The position numbers were made by a program, and so were the translations under genes. A DNA stretch of 33,811 nucleotides from NCBI GenBank assembly GCA_902770965.1, contig CACXUY010000018.1:1-33811 (forward strand), given 5' to 3'. Within the stretch, counting starts at the first letter, position 1. The number at the start of each line of letters is the position of its first letter. Source of the DNA: an uncultured Lachnospiraceae bacterium. GTDB taxonomy: Bacteria; Bacillota; Clostridia; Lachnospirales; Lachnospiraceae. The notes beneath the pieces were generated by a model. It was not told the origin of the DNA, made no database searches, and was given only the letters and a program-made list of their open reading frames with translations. Shown here piece after piece: positions 1 through 7,881 of this stretch.

Positions 1-1
1 T

Positions 2-163
2 GAGGAGAACAGGCGGCAATTTATAGCTATTCTTGTACGTTCTTTGAGCAGCCATACTGATAGCTTCGACCAGATGTATAAAGAGGTCACGAGCAACAAG
101 ATATTTGCGGATGTCACACGTGAAGAGTTAAAGCAGATAATGAATAGCACTGGAAAAGCCTGA
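2..163 (+). CDS. C-terminal end of an unidentified protein (5' partial)
   Basis: An open frame enters from the left edge and runs 53 codons to a TGA at 161-163. The visible tail is hydrophilic and probably helical, reading FIAILVRSLSSHTDSFDQMY and ending in ELKQIMNSTGKA. I do not recognise the family. A hairpin terminator overlaps the stop codon, which supports this being a real gene end. The start and any domains lie outside the window. Confidence 0.55.
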   Translation, partial: EENRRQFIAILVRSLSSHTDSFDQMYKEVTSNKIFADVTREELKQIMNSTGKA

Positions 164-179
164 TTTCAGCGGCTTTTTA
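154..179 (+). terminator. Intrinsic terminator overlapping the stop of the partial gene
   Basis: AAAAGCC (154-160) pairs with GGCTTTT (171-177), and the 3' arm runs on into T residues. The TGA stop lies in the loop. The stem is short but well placed. Confidence 0.5.
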
Positions 180-182
180 GCG

Positions 183-188
183 TATAAT
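183..188 (+). promoter_or_regulatory. Probable -10 box of the toxin-antitoxin pair
   Basis: A perfect TATAAT lies about 55 bases before the antitoxin start. The position 17 bases upstream (CTGATT at 160-165) is a poor -35, so this may depend on an activator or be weak. Confidence 0.4.
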
Positions 189-243
189 GTATTTGGATGA
201 TTGGGCTTTCAATTATTCGGTCTCTATGGGAGGAGGTACTATC

Positions 244-528
244 ATGGAGAGGATTACGATTCCTGTAGCTATGCCAAAAGACATGGTTTCTTATCTGGAT
301 GTCGAAAAAAATGGGCTTTCTTTTGAGCAATCTGCCATGCTGCTTTATCCCTTGATCCAGAACTGCGTTATTTCGCACGGACGAGCCGCTGAGATTCTTG
401 GGGTGAGGAAATGGACCCTCATTGAATTCTACGATAAGATGGGCATACCTTATTTGAATCAGTCTAGGGAGGATTTGGATGCTGAGATCGCCGGATTTGC
501 AGTACTGAGGGAGAAAAGAGCGGTATGA
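244..528 (+). CDS. UPF0175 family antitoxin-like protein
   Basis: This 94-residue protein matches the UPF0175 pattern: an N-terminal strand (ITIPVAMPKDM), a helix with hydrophobic positions, then a helix-turn-helix-like segment HGRAAEILGVRKWTLIEFYD and the typical GIPYLN. The family is usually the antitoxin of a pair with a DUF3368 PIN-like toxin, and it is thought to bind DNA at its own promoter. I chose the ATG at 244 because AGGAGG (about 229-235) precedes it at normal spacing; the frame stays open upstream to 187 but without a start or site to support it. The stop overlaps the next start as ATGA, the usual arrangement for such pairs. The partner gene is truncated, so the module is probably decayed. 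Confidence 0.8.
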   Translation: MERITIPVAMPKDMVSYLDVEKNGLSFEQSAMLLYPLIQNCVISHGRAAEILGVRKWTLIEFYDKMGIPYLNQSREDLDAEIAGFAVLREKRAV

Positions 529-656
529 TTGTAGTAGCGGACACAACACCGTTAATTTCTTTGATGAAAGCAGCAAGGCTCGATATTTTGGAGCTGCTGT
601 TCAAGATCTTCGCGGACGCTGGAAGCGGCTGTCCTGAATATATACCAGACATGTAA
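525..656 (+). pseudogene. Truncated DUF3368 (PIN-like) toxin remnant
   Basis: The first 29 or so codons read MIVVADTTPLISLMKAARLD and then ILELLFKIF, the standard N-terminus of DUF3368 proteins with the first acidic residue of the PIN-like fold (D6). After that the family similarity stops and the frame ends at codon 43, against roughly 150 residues for the family. The other PIN acidic residues are therefore missing and the product should not be an active nuclease. It overlaps the antitoxin gene as ATGA. A terminator follows within 10 bases, so the break looks like an old internal deletion, not a sequencing frameshift. Confidence 0.75.
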
Positions 657-664
657 TATAAGAG

Positions 665-694
665 CACCGGTATGAATCTACCGGTGTTTTTTTT
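665..694 (+). terminator. Intrinsic terminator after the toxin-antitoxin remnant
   Basis: CACCGGTA (665-672) pairs perfectly with TACCGGTG (679-686) around a six-base loop, and eight T residues follow directly. Confidence 0.88.
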
Positions 695-712
695 ATGCAT
701 AGAAGGATAAAT

Positions 713-888
713 GATGCCGATAGCATCAATCGCACAATGCAGTATGACGCTGTCAGCGTCAAATATTCTAAAAATAGATGCGAAAGCGGTAAAAATCTCT
801 GCAAAATAATACCATTTCTGTTGTATTCATGAGCCACTCCTGATATAATAATTACGTAATATTTGTAATAAATGATGCTGACAGCGTC
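713..888 (+). promoter_or_regulatory. Three related 15-bp palindromes flanking a promoter (candidate operators)
   Basis: The sites are GATGCCGATAGCATC (713-727), GACGCTGTCAGCGTC (746-760) and GATGCTGACAGCGTC (874-888). The second is a perfect 7+1+7 palindrome; the last two are followed by AA. Two lie upstream of the promoter at 821-849 and one just downstream of its likely start site. This is the layout of a repressor bound upstream and at the start site. The next gene encodes a protein with an XRE DNA-binding domain, which makes self-regulation an attractive guess. They could instead be copies of a dispersed repeat. Confidence 0.45.
821..849 (+). promoter_or_regulatory. Sigma-A type promoter for the XRE-dehydrogenase gene
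   Basis: TTGTAT (821-826), a 17-base spacer and TATAAT (844-849). Transcription would begin near 856, giving an mRNA leader of about 320 bases that contains one palindrome and the whole 37-bp array. Apart from these features I see no gene between 657 and 1175. Confidence 0.7.
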
Positions 889-943
889 AAAACTATAAGG
901 CGTCGTGACTGCGCCGCTAGCTCGCGGCCGCGATGCCGGACAA

Positions 944-1128
944 CATCCCGAGTCCGGGGCGCTGGATATCTACAGCTAAACATCCCGAGTCCGGGGCGCT
1001 GGATATCTACAGCTAAATATCCCGAGTTCAGGGCGCTGGATATCTACAGCTAAACATCCCGGGTCCGGGGCGCTGGGTATCTACAGCTAATCATCCCGAG
1101 CCTGAGGCGCTGAATAGCTACAGTTAAT
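944..1128 (+). repeat. Tandem array of five 37-bp units
   Basis: Units begin at 944, 981, 1018, 1055 and 1092, exactly 37 bases apart with no spacers. The first two are identical; later ones carry a few changes and the fifth is the most diverged. Each unit starts CATCCCGAGTCCGGGG and ends near ATCTACAGCTAAA, and can fold two small hairpins (CCCG-AGTC-CGGG and GCTG-loop-CAGC). The fifth unit is closest to the dispersed palindrome found elsewhere in this window, so the array probably grew from half of such an element. It lies in the leader of the next gene. Confidence 0.95.
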
Positions 1129-1130
1129 AC

Positions 1131-1164
1131 AAGATCAGGTATAAGATCAGGTAAAAGATCAGGA
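1131..1164 (+). repeat. Three 12-bp direct repeats ending in the ribosome binding site
   Basis: AAGATCAGGT occurs at 1131 and 1143, and AAGATCAGGA at 1155. The last copy supplies the start of the AGGAGG (1161-1166) used by the gene at 1176, so slippage here could change the distance or number of AGG sites. Confidence 0.8.
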
Positions 1165-1175
1165 GGCATCCCGAT

Positions 1176-2669
1176 ATGAAGCATCTCTCTCTTAAGCTTC
1201 TTTCTGAAATGGTGGTCACCAAGAGAAAATCCATGAAGCTTTCTCAGTCGGCTTTATCGAAAAAGGTCGGCATGAACCGTTCAATCCTCTCCAGACTGGA
1301 GATACAAGATTACAGCCCTTCAGTTGACCAGCTGCTGTCGCTGTCGGAGGTGCTCGGCTTCTCCCCATCCGATGTACTCGTCGACGAGGAGATAAAGACC
1401 GTCCCGGTGGCGCGGAAGAAGATCACGGTAGCCGGTACAGGCTATGTGGGCCTTTCGCTGGCGGTGCTCCTGTCCCAGCATCACGACGTGACGGCTGTGG
1501 ATATCGTGCCGGAGAAGGTCGAGAAGATCAATTCCTGGGAGAGTCCAATACAGGATGATTATATCGAGAAATATCTGGCAGAGCATGCGGAGCGGGAGCT
1601 CTCGCTTCACGCCACTCTCGATGCGGGCTCCGCTTACGCGGACGCGGATTTCATAATAGTGGCGGCTCCGACTAACTATGACCCGAGGACGAACTATTTC
1701 GATTGTTCGGCGCTGGAAAGCGTTCTGGATCTGATCAAGGAAGTGAATACGGACCGTGAGACGAAACCGACTGTCGTAATAAAGTCCACGATCCCTGTCG
1801 GTTATACAGCTCATATCAGGGAAATGAAGGGCATGGACAATATCATTTTCAGCCCGGAGTTCCTCAGGGAGTCGAAGGCTCTTTACGACAACCTTTATCC
1901 TAGCCGGATCATCGTGGGCACCGATGAGGCTAACCGGGAGGCGGCTGAGACCTTCGCGGCGCTCCTTTCGGAAGGAGCTATAAAGACATCTGTTCCTGTG
2001 CTTTTCATGGAGACCACCGAGGCGGAGGCAACAAAGCTGTTTGTGAATACTTATCTTGCGCTCCGCGTAAGCTATTTCAATGAGCTTGACACCTATGCGG
2101 AGATCAAGAACCTGAAGACCGCGCCCATCATCAAGGGCGTGTGCCTCGATCCCCGAGTCGGTGATTTCTACAATAATCCGTCATTTGGTTACGGCGGATA
2201 CTGCCTCCCCAAGGACACGAAGCAGCTGTTGGCGAATTACAAGGACGTGCCGGAGAATCTCATAGGAGCTATCGTGGAGTCAAACCGCACGCGCAAGGAT
2301 TTCATAGCAGAGCGCGTGCTGGAGATCGCCGGAACATACTGCGGCAGCGAGTCCTTCTCCACCGCGAAGGAGAGCAGGCAGAGGGATATCGTTGTCGGCG
2401 TGTTCAGGCTGACCATGAAGTCAAACTCTGATAATTTCCGCCAGTCCTCCATACAGGGTATAATGAAGCGTATCAAGGCCAAGGGCGCCACTGTGGTCGT
2501 ATATGAACCTACGCTTGAGGACGGTTCGACCTTCTTCGGTTCAGTAGTGGTAAATGACCTAAAGAAATTCAAGAAGATGTGCGGCTGCATCATAGCGAAC
2601 CGATACGACCCGGTGCTTGATGACGTAGAAGAAAAAGTCTACACAAGAGACCTGTTCCGCAGGGATTAA
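1176..2669 (+). CDS. XRE helix-turn-helix fused to UDP-glucose/GDP-mannose dehydrogenase
   Basis: The 497-residue protein has an XRE-type helix-turn-helix at about residues 8-66 ([20 protein letters not shown], then [10 protein letters not shown]), followed by a full nucleotide-sugar dehydrogenase. The NAD-binding loop GTGYVG is at 87-92. The catalytic cysteine is C343 in [20 protein letters not shown] and an intact C-terminal substrate domain are present. The enzyme family oxidises UDP-glucose or a similar sugar nucleotide to the uronic acid with two NAD+, supplying capsule or cell-surface polymers. Typical members lack the first 80 residues, so the fusion is unusual. The ATG at 1176 is set by AGGAGG at 1161-1166. 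The promoter, palindromes and repeat array upstream suggest tight regulation. Substrate cannot be told from sequence alone. Confidence 0.9.
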   Translation: MKHLSLKLLSEMVVTKRKSMKLSQSALSKKVGMNRSILSRLEIQDYSPSVDQLLSLSEVLGFSPSDVLVDEEIKTVPVARKKITVAGTGYVGLSLAVLLSQHHDVTAVDIVPEKVEKINSWESPIQDDYIEKYLAEHAERELSLHATLDAGSAYADADFIIVAAPTNYDPRTNYFDCSALESVLDLIKEVNTDRETKPTVVIKSTIPVGYTAHIREMKGMDNIIFSPEFLRESKALYDNLYPSRIIVGTDEANREAAETFAALLSEGAIKTSVPVLFMETTEAEATKLFVNTYLALRVSYFNELDTYAEIKNLKTAPIIKGVCLDPRVGDFYNNPSFGYGGYCLPKDTKQLLANYKDVPENLIGAIVESNRTRKDFIAERVLEIAGTYCGSESFSTAKESRQRDIVVGVFRLTMKSNSDNFRQSSIQGIMKRIKAKGATVVVYEPTLEDGSTFFGSVVVNDLKKFKKMCGCIIANRYDPVLDDVEEKVYTRDLFRRD

Positions 2670-2673
2670 AGAT

Positions 2674-2720
2674 AAAAAAAGATGTCTCCGCCGTGCCGGT
2701 ACGAGCGGAGACATCTTTTT
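2674..2720. terminator. Bidirectional terminator between convergent genes
   Basis: GATGTCTCCGC (2681-2691) pairs with GCGGAGACATC (2705-2715). An A-run (2674-2680) precedes and a T-run follows, so it can end transcription from both the plus-strand dehydrogenase gene and the minus-strand EAL gene, whose stop codon lies in the T-run. Confidence 0.9.
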
Positions 2721-5640
2721 ATTTCCCTATGTATTCGAGTACCGCCACAAGGCAGGCGTATATTCCGGTTACGGGGTTGACGGCAATGTGGCGCACCAAC
2801 GAGTGGATGTATCCGCTGGGGACATCCTCATCGATGAAGATACGAGCCCCTTCGCTGCGGCATTGATACACCGCGTCGAGAAGAGGGATGCCGATTTCCT
2901 CGCTGACGGTGGCCCGGCTGAATTCCATTTCTTTTTGAAGGTCGCCAAAGGCTCGTATCATGAAGTCCCTGTAGGATTTGTTGCAGCGGACGATCTTGAC
3001 ATAGAAGCCGTCAGATTCCGCGACGGCCATGGGAAGAGTATCGAAGAAATCCGACATATCGTCGCCGCTGTCGTTCGTGACTGCGCCCAGGTCATAGAGG
3101 CTGATACGGCCGATCGCGCTGTAGTAATCTGCCTCCTCCGGGTTCTCAAAATCAGTAAGCGTCCCGGAGCTGATACGTTCCAACATTTCTTCAAAGGGGA
3201 TGGGGCGGCTGTAATAATAACCCTGGAGCTTGGAACAGCCGATCTCACTCAAGAATTCGACCTGGTCTTTCGACTCGACTCCTTCCGTCACGGTATCTAC
3301 TCCAAGTGAGCTTGCAAGCTTCATGAGCTGGGTCAGTATGATCTTGCTTTCATCTCCATCGTTGAAGCGGTGCATAAAATGCATGTCGAACTTGATAAGG
3401 TCGAACCGGATGTCCTGAAGCACGTCGAGAGAGGAGTAGCCGCTCCCGAAATCATCCATCCAGACAGGGAAGCCCAGGGACTGCAGCCGTTCGATCTGGT
3501 TCTTCATAAATGAGAAGTCGCTGCCCACGCAGCTCTCGGTCACCTCAATGGAGATAATGCTTCGGGGAAAACCAGAGGCATCTACCCTGCGGCGGATCTC
3601 ATCAACTATGTCAACCGAGCAGAAATCTGCCCTGGAAAGGTTCAGAGACTGAGAAACCAGAGTCATGCCCATTTCTTTTTTCCTCTTCAGCTTATCAAGG
3701 ATCATGTCAAGCATATAGAGGTCAAGCTTGTATATCAGCTTCGACTGTTCCAGAACAGGGATGAATTCCCCGGGGGAGATCATTCCCTTTACAGGGTCGA
3801 TCCAGCGTGCGAGGGCTTCCTCATCGCATATGAGGCCGTTAGCCGCGCGGACGATGGGCTGATAATACACCTGGATCCAGTGCTCTGATATAGCCTGGTC
3901 GATGTGATTGAGTATGTAGCGTGAGTTTTCCACCTGGGTGAGCATGCTCAGATCAAAGAAGCGGTAGTCTGACACATACGTACCGCGAAGCTGGTCACAG
4001 GCGTATTTTGCCCTGTCATAAGCGGTGCTTATGTTGGTCTCGCCCAGGCGGTTCGGGCAGATGCCAACCCTGACCGGAAGGCTTCGTCCGTTGTTGGCGT
4101 ATTTACATTCCTCGAACACATCCTGAAGCTCTTCCTCTAATCCTTCTTCATCGGTCAGTATGGCAAAATGATCCTGGCTGAAGCGGCTCACATTGTTCTC
4201 GCCGTAATGTGAAACGAGAATTTTCGAGATCTCATATATGAGCTTGTCGCCCTCCTCGAAGCTGTACTGTCGGTTGTAGTATTTCATTCCGACCAGATTG
4301 AAGAAGAGGATCACGGGATGCCGGCCGGCTTCTTTTATTTTGCTTCTGCCCGCTTCGGCAAGAGTGAAAAAATGCCGCATGTTGGGCAGGCCGGTGAGGG
4401 TGTCCGTGATGGCGCGGTGGTTCAGGTCCGCTATGTACTCCCCCATCTGGTCACGCATCCGGGTGAAGGCTCTTGTCAAGGTGCCTATCTCATCATTGCT
4501 CTTGTATTCGGAGTCAAGCCCTATGCTGTAATCACCGTCCGCCAGTCTCCGGGAAGCATCGGTCAGCTTCTTCAACGGCATCGTGAGCACGTCCATCAAG
4601 ACGAAAAGTATGACGGCGAAGAGGGCGGTGATGATCGCGGCTAAGATCAGGGTGCTGTGTACCAGCTGCGTCCATGTCGCGGTTATTTCACTTACGGGCG
4701 CGATCACCAGAAGCCTCATGCCGGTGGTCAGCGTCGTGAAGGATATCTGCCTTAGCACACCGTTGGTATTGAAGCGTATCAGCTCTTCGCCATTAGTCTT
4801 CTGCCTGAAAAGCTCGTCCGTCAGGGACATCATTTTAATATCGGGGGTAGTGCCGGTTTCAAGGCTGGGGTGATAGATGACACGGTTGTGGTCGTTCAGC
4901 ATGCAGGCGAAGCCTGATTTGTAGAAATGTATTTCTCTGACGGATTCCGCGAGGGTATCGACAGGTATGTCCATGCCGATTATGCCTATCATCGTTCCGA
5001 CTTTATAGACCGGAATGAGATAAGAGCAGATCCATATATTGTCATTGTAGGGGTCTACGTAAGGACCTGCCCATGAAGGGCGGCATCGCTGCATAGTCAG
5101 GAAATACCAGGAAGTGTGCTCCGTGTCGTCGGCATCGAGATCGCTGACGATAAGCTGTGCCTGCTTTTCATAGCCGGACTTGCCGACTCGAGAGTAGAAG
5201 AAGCCGCGTTCATTCTCACTGATCTCAGGGAGGATATAATAGTAAAATGATACTACGCCGTGCGTGCGGGTCGCGACGCTCGCCAGGGTTTCTTCCGTCT
5301 TCTTTATGTGTGAGGAAAGATGGGCGTCGATCCGTGACTGTTGTTCGTCTGTGCGTGCCAGGGAGGAGGCGGCGGATGGGGTGATGCCGTTTTCGACAAG
5401 AATGATGCTGTCCAGGCTGTCAACGGCTATATTGGCGGTCATCTCAACCGACTGTTCTATGCTTTCGAAATATATTTCAAGCGACTTTTTGGTGTCGTCA
5501 GCGATCAGGTTCATCCTCTGTACAGAACTGTTGTCATTTTCCTCATGTACCGTCAGGTATGTGGCAAGAAACATCAGGAGTATGCTTATCAGTATCGCCG
5601 AAACGGTTATTGAAGTTATTTTGAAGCGGATGGAGTGCAT
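2719..5640 (-). CDS. dCache-HAMP-GGDEF(degenerate)-EAL membrane protein, probable c-di-GMP phosphodiesterase
   Basis: The 973-residue protein has a membrane segment near residues 8-28, a large extracytoplasmic dCache-like sensor to about 320, a second membrane segment (about 328-352), a HAMP linker (about 353-410), a GGDEF domain and an EAL domain (about 590-830). The GGDEF signature is replaced by SQDHF near residue 488, so cyclase activity is unlikely. The EAL domain keeps DEEALARW (about 607), LNLS, EVTES (about 701), DDFGSGYSSL (about 730), EGVES and QGYYYSRP, so cleavage of c-di-GMP is likely. About 140 residues after the EAL domain resemble a PAS-type fold but I cannot name it. The start has AGGAGG upstream. 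It lies 42 bases behind the solute-binding protein gene, probably in one operon. Confidence 0.9.
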   Translation of the reverse strand: MHSIRFKITSITVSAILISILLMFLATYLTVHEENDNSSVQRMNLIADDTKKSLEIYFESIEQSVEMTANIAVDSLDSIILVENGITPSAASSLARTDEQQSRIDAHLSSHIKKTEETLASVATRTHGVVSFYYYILPEISENERGFFYSRVGKSGYEKQAQLIVSDLDADDTEHTSWYFLTMQRCRPSWAGPYVDPYNDNIWICSYLIPVYKVGTMIGIIGMDIPVDTLAESVREIHFYKSGFACMLNDHNRVIYHPSLETGTTPDIKMMSLTDELFRQKTNGEELIRFNTNGVLRQISFTTLTTGMRLLVIAPVSEITATWTQLVHSTLILAAIITALFAVILFVLMDVLTMPLKKLTDASRRLADGDYSIGLDSEYKSNDEIGTLTRAFTRMRDQMGEYIADLNHRAITDTLTGLPNMRHFFTLAEAGRSKIKEAGRHPVILFFNLVGMKYYNRQYSFEEGDKLIYEISKILVSHYGENNVSRFSQDHFAILTDEEGLEEELQDVFEECKYANNGRSLPVRVGICPNRLGETNISTAYDRAKYACDQLRGTYVSDYRFFDLSMLTQVENSRYILNHIDQAISEHWIQVYYQPIVRAANGLICDEEALARWIDPVKGMISPGEFIPVLEQSKLIYKLDLYMLDMILDKLKRKKEMGMTLVSQSLNLSRADFCSVDIVDEIRRRVDASGFPRSIISIEVTESCVGSDFSFMKNQIERLQSLGFPVWMDDFGSGYSSLDVLQDIRFDLIKFDMHFMHRFNDGDESKIILTQLMKLASSLGVDTVTEGVESKDQVEFLSEIGCSKLQGYYYSRPIPFEEMLERISSGTLTDFENPEEADYYSAIGRISLYDLGAVTNDSGDDMSDFFDTLPMAVAESDGFYVKIVRCNKSYRDFMIRAFGDLQKEMEFSRATVSEEIGIPLLDAVYQCRSEGARIFIDEDVPSGYIHSLVRHIAVNPVTGIYACLVAVLEYIGK

Positions 5641-5682
5641 CCTGATTTCCTCCTGAGGTGAGTTAAAGTGTAGCTTGTGGAT

Positions 5683-7371
5683 TTATTCATTGTCTGTAGA
5701 CAGCCGGCTGTATGTGCGTTTTACGGATCCGTTCCATGGGACAGTGAAGCCGTTTAGCCGCTCGGAGGTCACATAGTAGCGCAGACGGGAAAAGAGAGGT
5801 ATCCAGGCCGCGTCTTCCTGCACTATTTTTTCCTCGAGAAGATGGTATTCTTCAAGCCGTTTTTCATGGTCTGTGATCGTCCTCGCCGCCCCGACACGCG
5901 CCATGACCTTCTCGTCCTTATAGCAGATGCTTCGGTAGGTGGTGTTGGCATCGTTCCCGAAAAATGTGTAGATGAAATTGTCGGGGTCGTTGTAATCTGC
6001 TATCCATGTCGCGGTATAGCATTCGAGAAGACCGCTTTTTCGGCATCTCATAAATTCTTCTTCATTGATGACCTTGATTGACGCTTTTATGCCGATTTTG
6101 TTCCACATCTGGACGGCCATCTTCGCAAGGATCGTCTCGGACTGCGTCGAGGAGTTCTTAACGCTGAAGGTGAGCTCGAAGCCGTCAGGGTAACCGGCCT
6201 CCATGAGAAGCCGGCGGGCCTCATCGGGGTCGTAGGGAATTTCGGGCAGGTCAGGATTGTGCCCATAAAGCCCATTGGGGTAGATGCCGTTTTCCACGGT
6301 GCCTCTGCCGCTGTAAACAGCGTCCAGAAGCAGTGAACGGTTTAAGGAGAGCTGCAGCGCTTTCCTGACGCGGACGTCGTTGAGAGGCGTCACGGATTCA
6401 TTGAGCGCGATGTAGGATATCCCTGTCTGCCTGACCTGGTACAGCCGATCCTGGTAAATATCTCCGTGTATGTAGTATTCGGAATAATATCCGAGTTCAT
6501 CCAGGTCAAGGATGTCTATCTCGTTGTTTTCAAACATCAGCCTGGCTTCCGCGTCCTCTGTCGTGAATAGAAGCCTGAGGCCGCTGCAGCGAGGAGCGCC
6601 GCTCCAGCAATTTTCGTTCGGGATGAGGAGTATGCCTTCACCGGGCAGCCATTTCCATATGATAAATGGACCGGTTCCCACAGTCCATTCCGGGTCCAGT
6701 CCGAAGCTTGCGCCGGCAGTCTCCGTCGTCTCCTCGTCGAGGATGGAAGCGCCCGCCATGGAGAGGCAGGAGAGGAAGGCCTCGAAGGGCTGCTCAAGCG
6801 TGATCCGGAAGCTGAGGTCATCTATGATCTCAAAGCCTTCAAGCTGGTCTGCTTCTCCTCTGCCCAGGGCTTTCGCTCCTTTGATTGGTTCGGCTATAGC
6901 CTGGTTGCAGGAATCCGGATGTTTCATAAGCCTCGTCAGGGTATATAAAACATCTGATGAAGTGAGGGGGGAGCCGTTGCTGAAGGTCACTCCCTCCCTC
7001 AAATGAAAATCATAGGTGAGGCCGTCTTCGGATTCTTCCCATGCGCTGGCCAGCGAAGGCACGATAGCGATGCCGTCGTCAGGCTGCTTCTCCGTCTCCA
7101 CCAGGCGGTTAAACACATTCAGCGCTATGGTGTAGTGAATAGATGTGCATTGGAAATCCACGGTGTCCGGTTCGTCCTCGATCACAGTAAGGTAGGAGGA
7201 CGTGTCGGAGATCGGGTTTTGGACTGCGTCGGAAGACGTATGACTGTATGGAGTGGAATTATCGGATGGACCGGTTGGCTGAGGCATGGAACACGAAGAA
7301 AACGCAGGCTGTATCAGGAGAGCCAGCAAGAAAAAAATGATGAAATTGTATTTAGCGACAAGGCGCTTCAA
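5683..7371 (-). CDS. Solute-binding lipoprotein of the peptide/nickel (SBP_bac_5) family
   Basis: This 562-residue protein has a lipoprotein signal (hydrophobic core FIIFFLLALLI, then AFSSC with the cysteine near residue 26), a Ser/Thr-rich linker and a family 5 substrate-binding fold: VPSLASAWEESEDGLTYDFH, LREGVTFSNGSPLTSSDVLY and the later NDVRVRKALQLSLNRSLLL. Such proteins bind peptides or other solutes at the cell surface for ABC transporters. No permease or ATPase gene adjoins it. The neighbour is an EAL-type sensor protein in the same direction, so a role in ligand sensing is possible. The start codon is TTG, chosen because AGGAGG lies nine bases upstream and the signal peptide begins there. 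Confidence 0.9.
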   Translation of the reverse strand: MKRLVAKYNFIIFFLLALLIQPAFSSCSMPQPTGPSDNSTPYSHTSSDAVQNPISDTSSYLTVIEDEPDTVDFQCTSIHYTIALNVFNRLVETEKQPDDGIAIVPSLASAWEESEDGLTYDFHLREGVTFSNGSPLTSSDVLYTLTRLMKHPDSCNQAIAEPIKGAKALGRGEADQLEGFEIIDDLSFRITLEQPFEAFLSCLSMAGASILDEETTETAGASFGLDPEWTVGTGPFIIWKWLPGEGILLIPNENCWSGAPRCSGLRLLFTTEDAEARLMFENNEIDILDLDELGYYSEYYIHGDIYQDRLYQVRQTGISYIALNESVTPLNDVRVRKALQLSLNRSLLLDAVYSGRGTVENGIYPNGLYGHNPDLPEIPYDPDEARRLLMEAGYPDGFELTFSVKNSSTQSETILAKMAVQMWNKIGIKASIKVINEEEFMRCRKSGLLECYTATWIADYNDPDNFIYTFFGNDANTTYRSICYKDEKVMARVGAARTITDHEKRLEEYHLLEEKIVQEDAAWIPLFSRLRYYVTSERLNGFTVPWNGSVKRTYSRLSTDNE

Positions 7372-7550
7372 GACAGAGTGCCTCCTCTCAGGAATTGGCG
7401 GAAAGGTCTGAATCAGGCAAGCAGCAGACGGCGCATATGGCGGGAAGAATCAGTGAGCGAAGGCCGGATAGAGAAATGCGCATGTGCGTTGTCTGCGCGT
7501 AGTTGTAGGTGTTGATTTATGTGTCATGTCTTACTTGAAATGTATTTATT

Positions 7551-7579
7551 ATTATAGCGCAAATGCTAAATAATTACAA
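7551..7579 (-). promoter_or_regulatory. Promoter of the solute-binding protein / EAL operon
   Basis: Read on the minus strand: TTGTAA (7579-7574), 17 bases, TATAAT (7556-7551). The expected start near 7544 leaves a leader of about 170 bases before the TTG start at 7371. Confidence 0.72.
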
Positions 7580-7636
7580 GTGTTATATGGAACAAAGGTA
7601 TGCGGTTGACAAAATATAATTATTATTCGACTAAAT

Positions 7637-7692
7637 CCGATCATGAATCGGTGTAACGGTTTAAACAAAGCATGGTCGTGCCAAACTTGGCA
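7637..7692. promoter_or_regulatory. Two perfect dyads in the divergent intergenic region
   Basis: CCGAT-CATGA-ATCGG (7637-7651) and TGCCAA-AC-TTGGCA (7679-7692) lie between the minus-strand promoter at 7551-7579 and the plus-strand promoter at 7800-7828. Both could be operators. No regulator gene adjoins them. The 7372-7881 gap otherwise holds the two promoters and the paired repeat at 7719-7783. Confidence 0.35.
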
Positions 7693-7718
7693 TGTAGGTT
7701 TATACAGTTATATCGGAG

Positions 7719-7783
7719 TAATAATTCAGTACCCCGGATTCGGGATGCTGCGCATCCCTCGTTGTGGGGCGCTGAATAATTAT
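7719..7783. repeat. Paired (head-to-head) copy of the dispersed palindrome
   Basis: The left part, from GTAATAATTCAG, reads as the element on the minus strand (reverse complement CAGCATCCCGAATCCGGGG). The right part from about 7751 reads GCATCCC, a loop, GGGGCGCTGAATAATTAT on the plus strand. The outer arms pair with each other, giving a two-hairpin structure like the paired repeats known for REP elements. Confidence 0.8.
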
Positions 7784-7799
7784 CGGAAATGAATCATGT

Positions 7800-7828
7800 T
7801 TGACATTTTTATTCAAATGGATTATGAT
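7800..7828 (+). promoter_or_regulatory. Promoter of gpsA
   Basis: TTGACA (7800-7805), 17 bases and TATGAT (7823-7828), about 54 bases before the gpsA start. Confidence 0.8.
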
Positions 7829-7881
7829 GAGGGTTAACTGTGATTACTTGACCTGCGGGTTTTTTATGGAAAGGTTGAGAA

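Noticed and set aside
187..243. Longer start for the UPF0175 protein
   Set aside because: The extra residues have no family counterpart, and the AGGAGG site points to the ATG at 244.
944..1128. CRISPR array
   Set aside because: The 37-bp units are directly adjacent without spacers, and no cas genes are present.
2788..3309. Plus-strand 173-codon frame within the EAL gene
   Set aside because: It is the antisense shadow of the EAL and C-terminal domains.
6512..7006. Plus-strand open frames inside the solute-binding protein gene
   Set aside because: They mirror a well-supported minus-strand gene and show no protein family features or ribosome sites.
7606..7634. Second plus-strand promoter upstream of gpsA starting at TTGACA 7606
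   Set aside because: No acceptable -10 lies 16-18 bases downstream.
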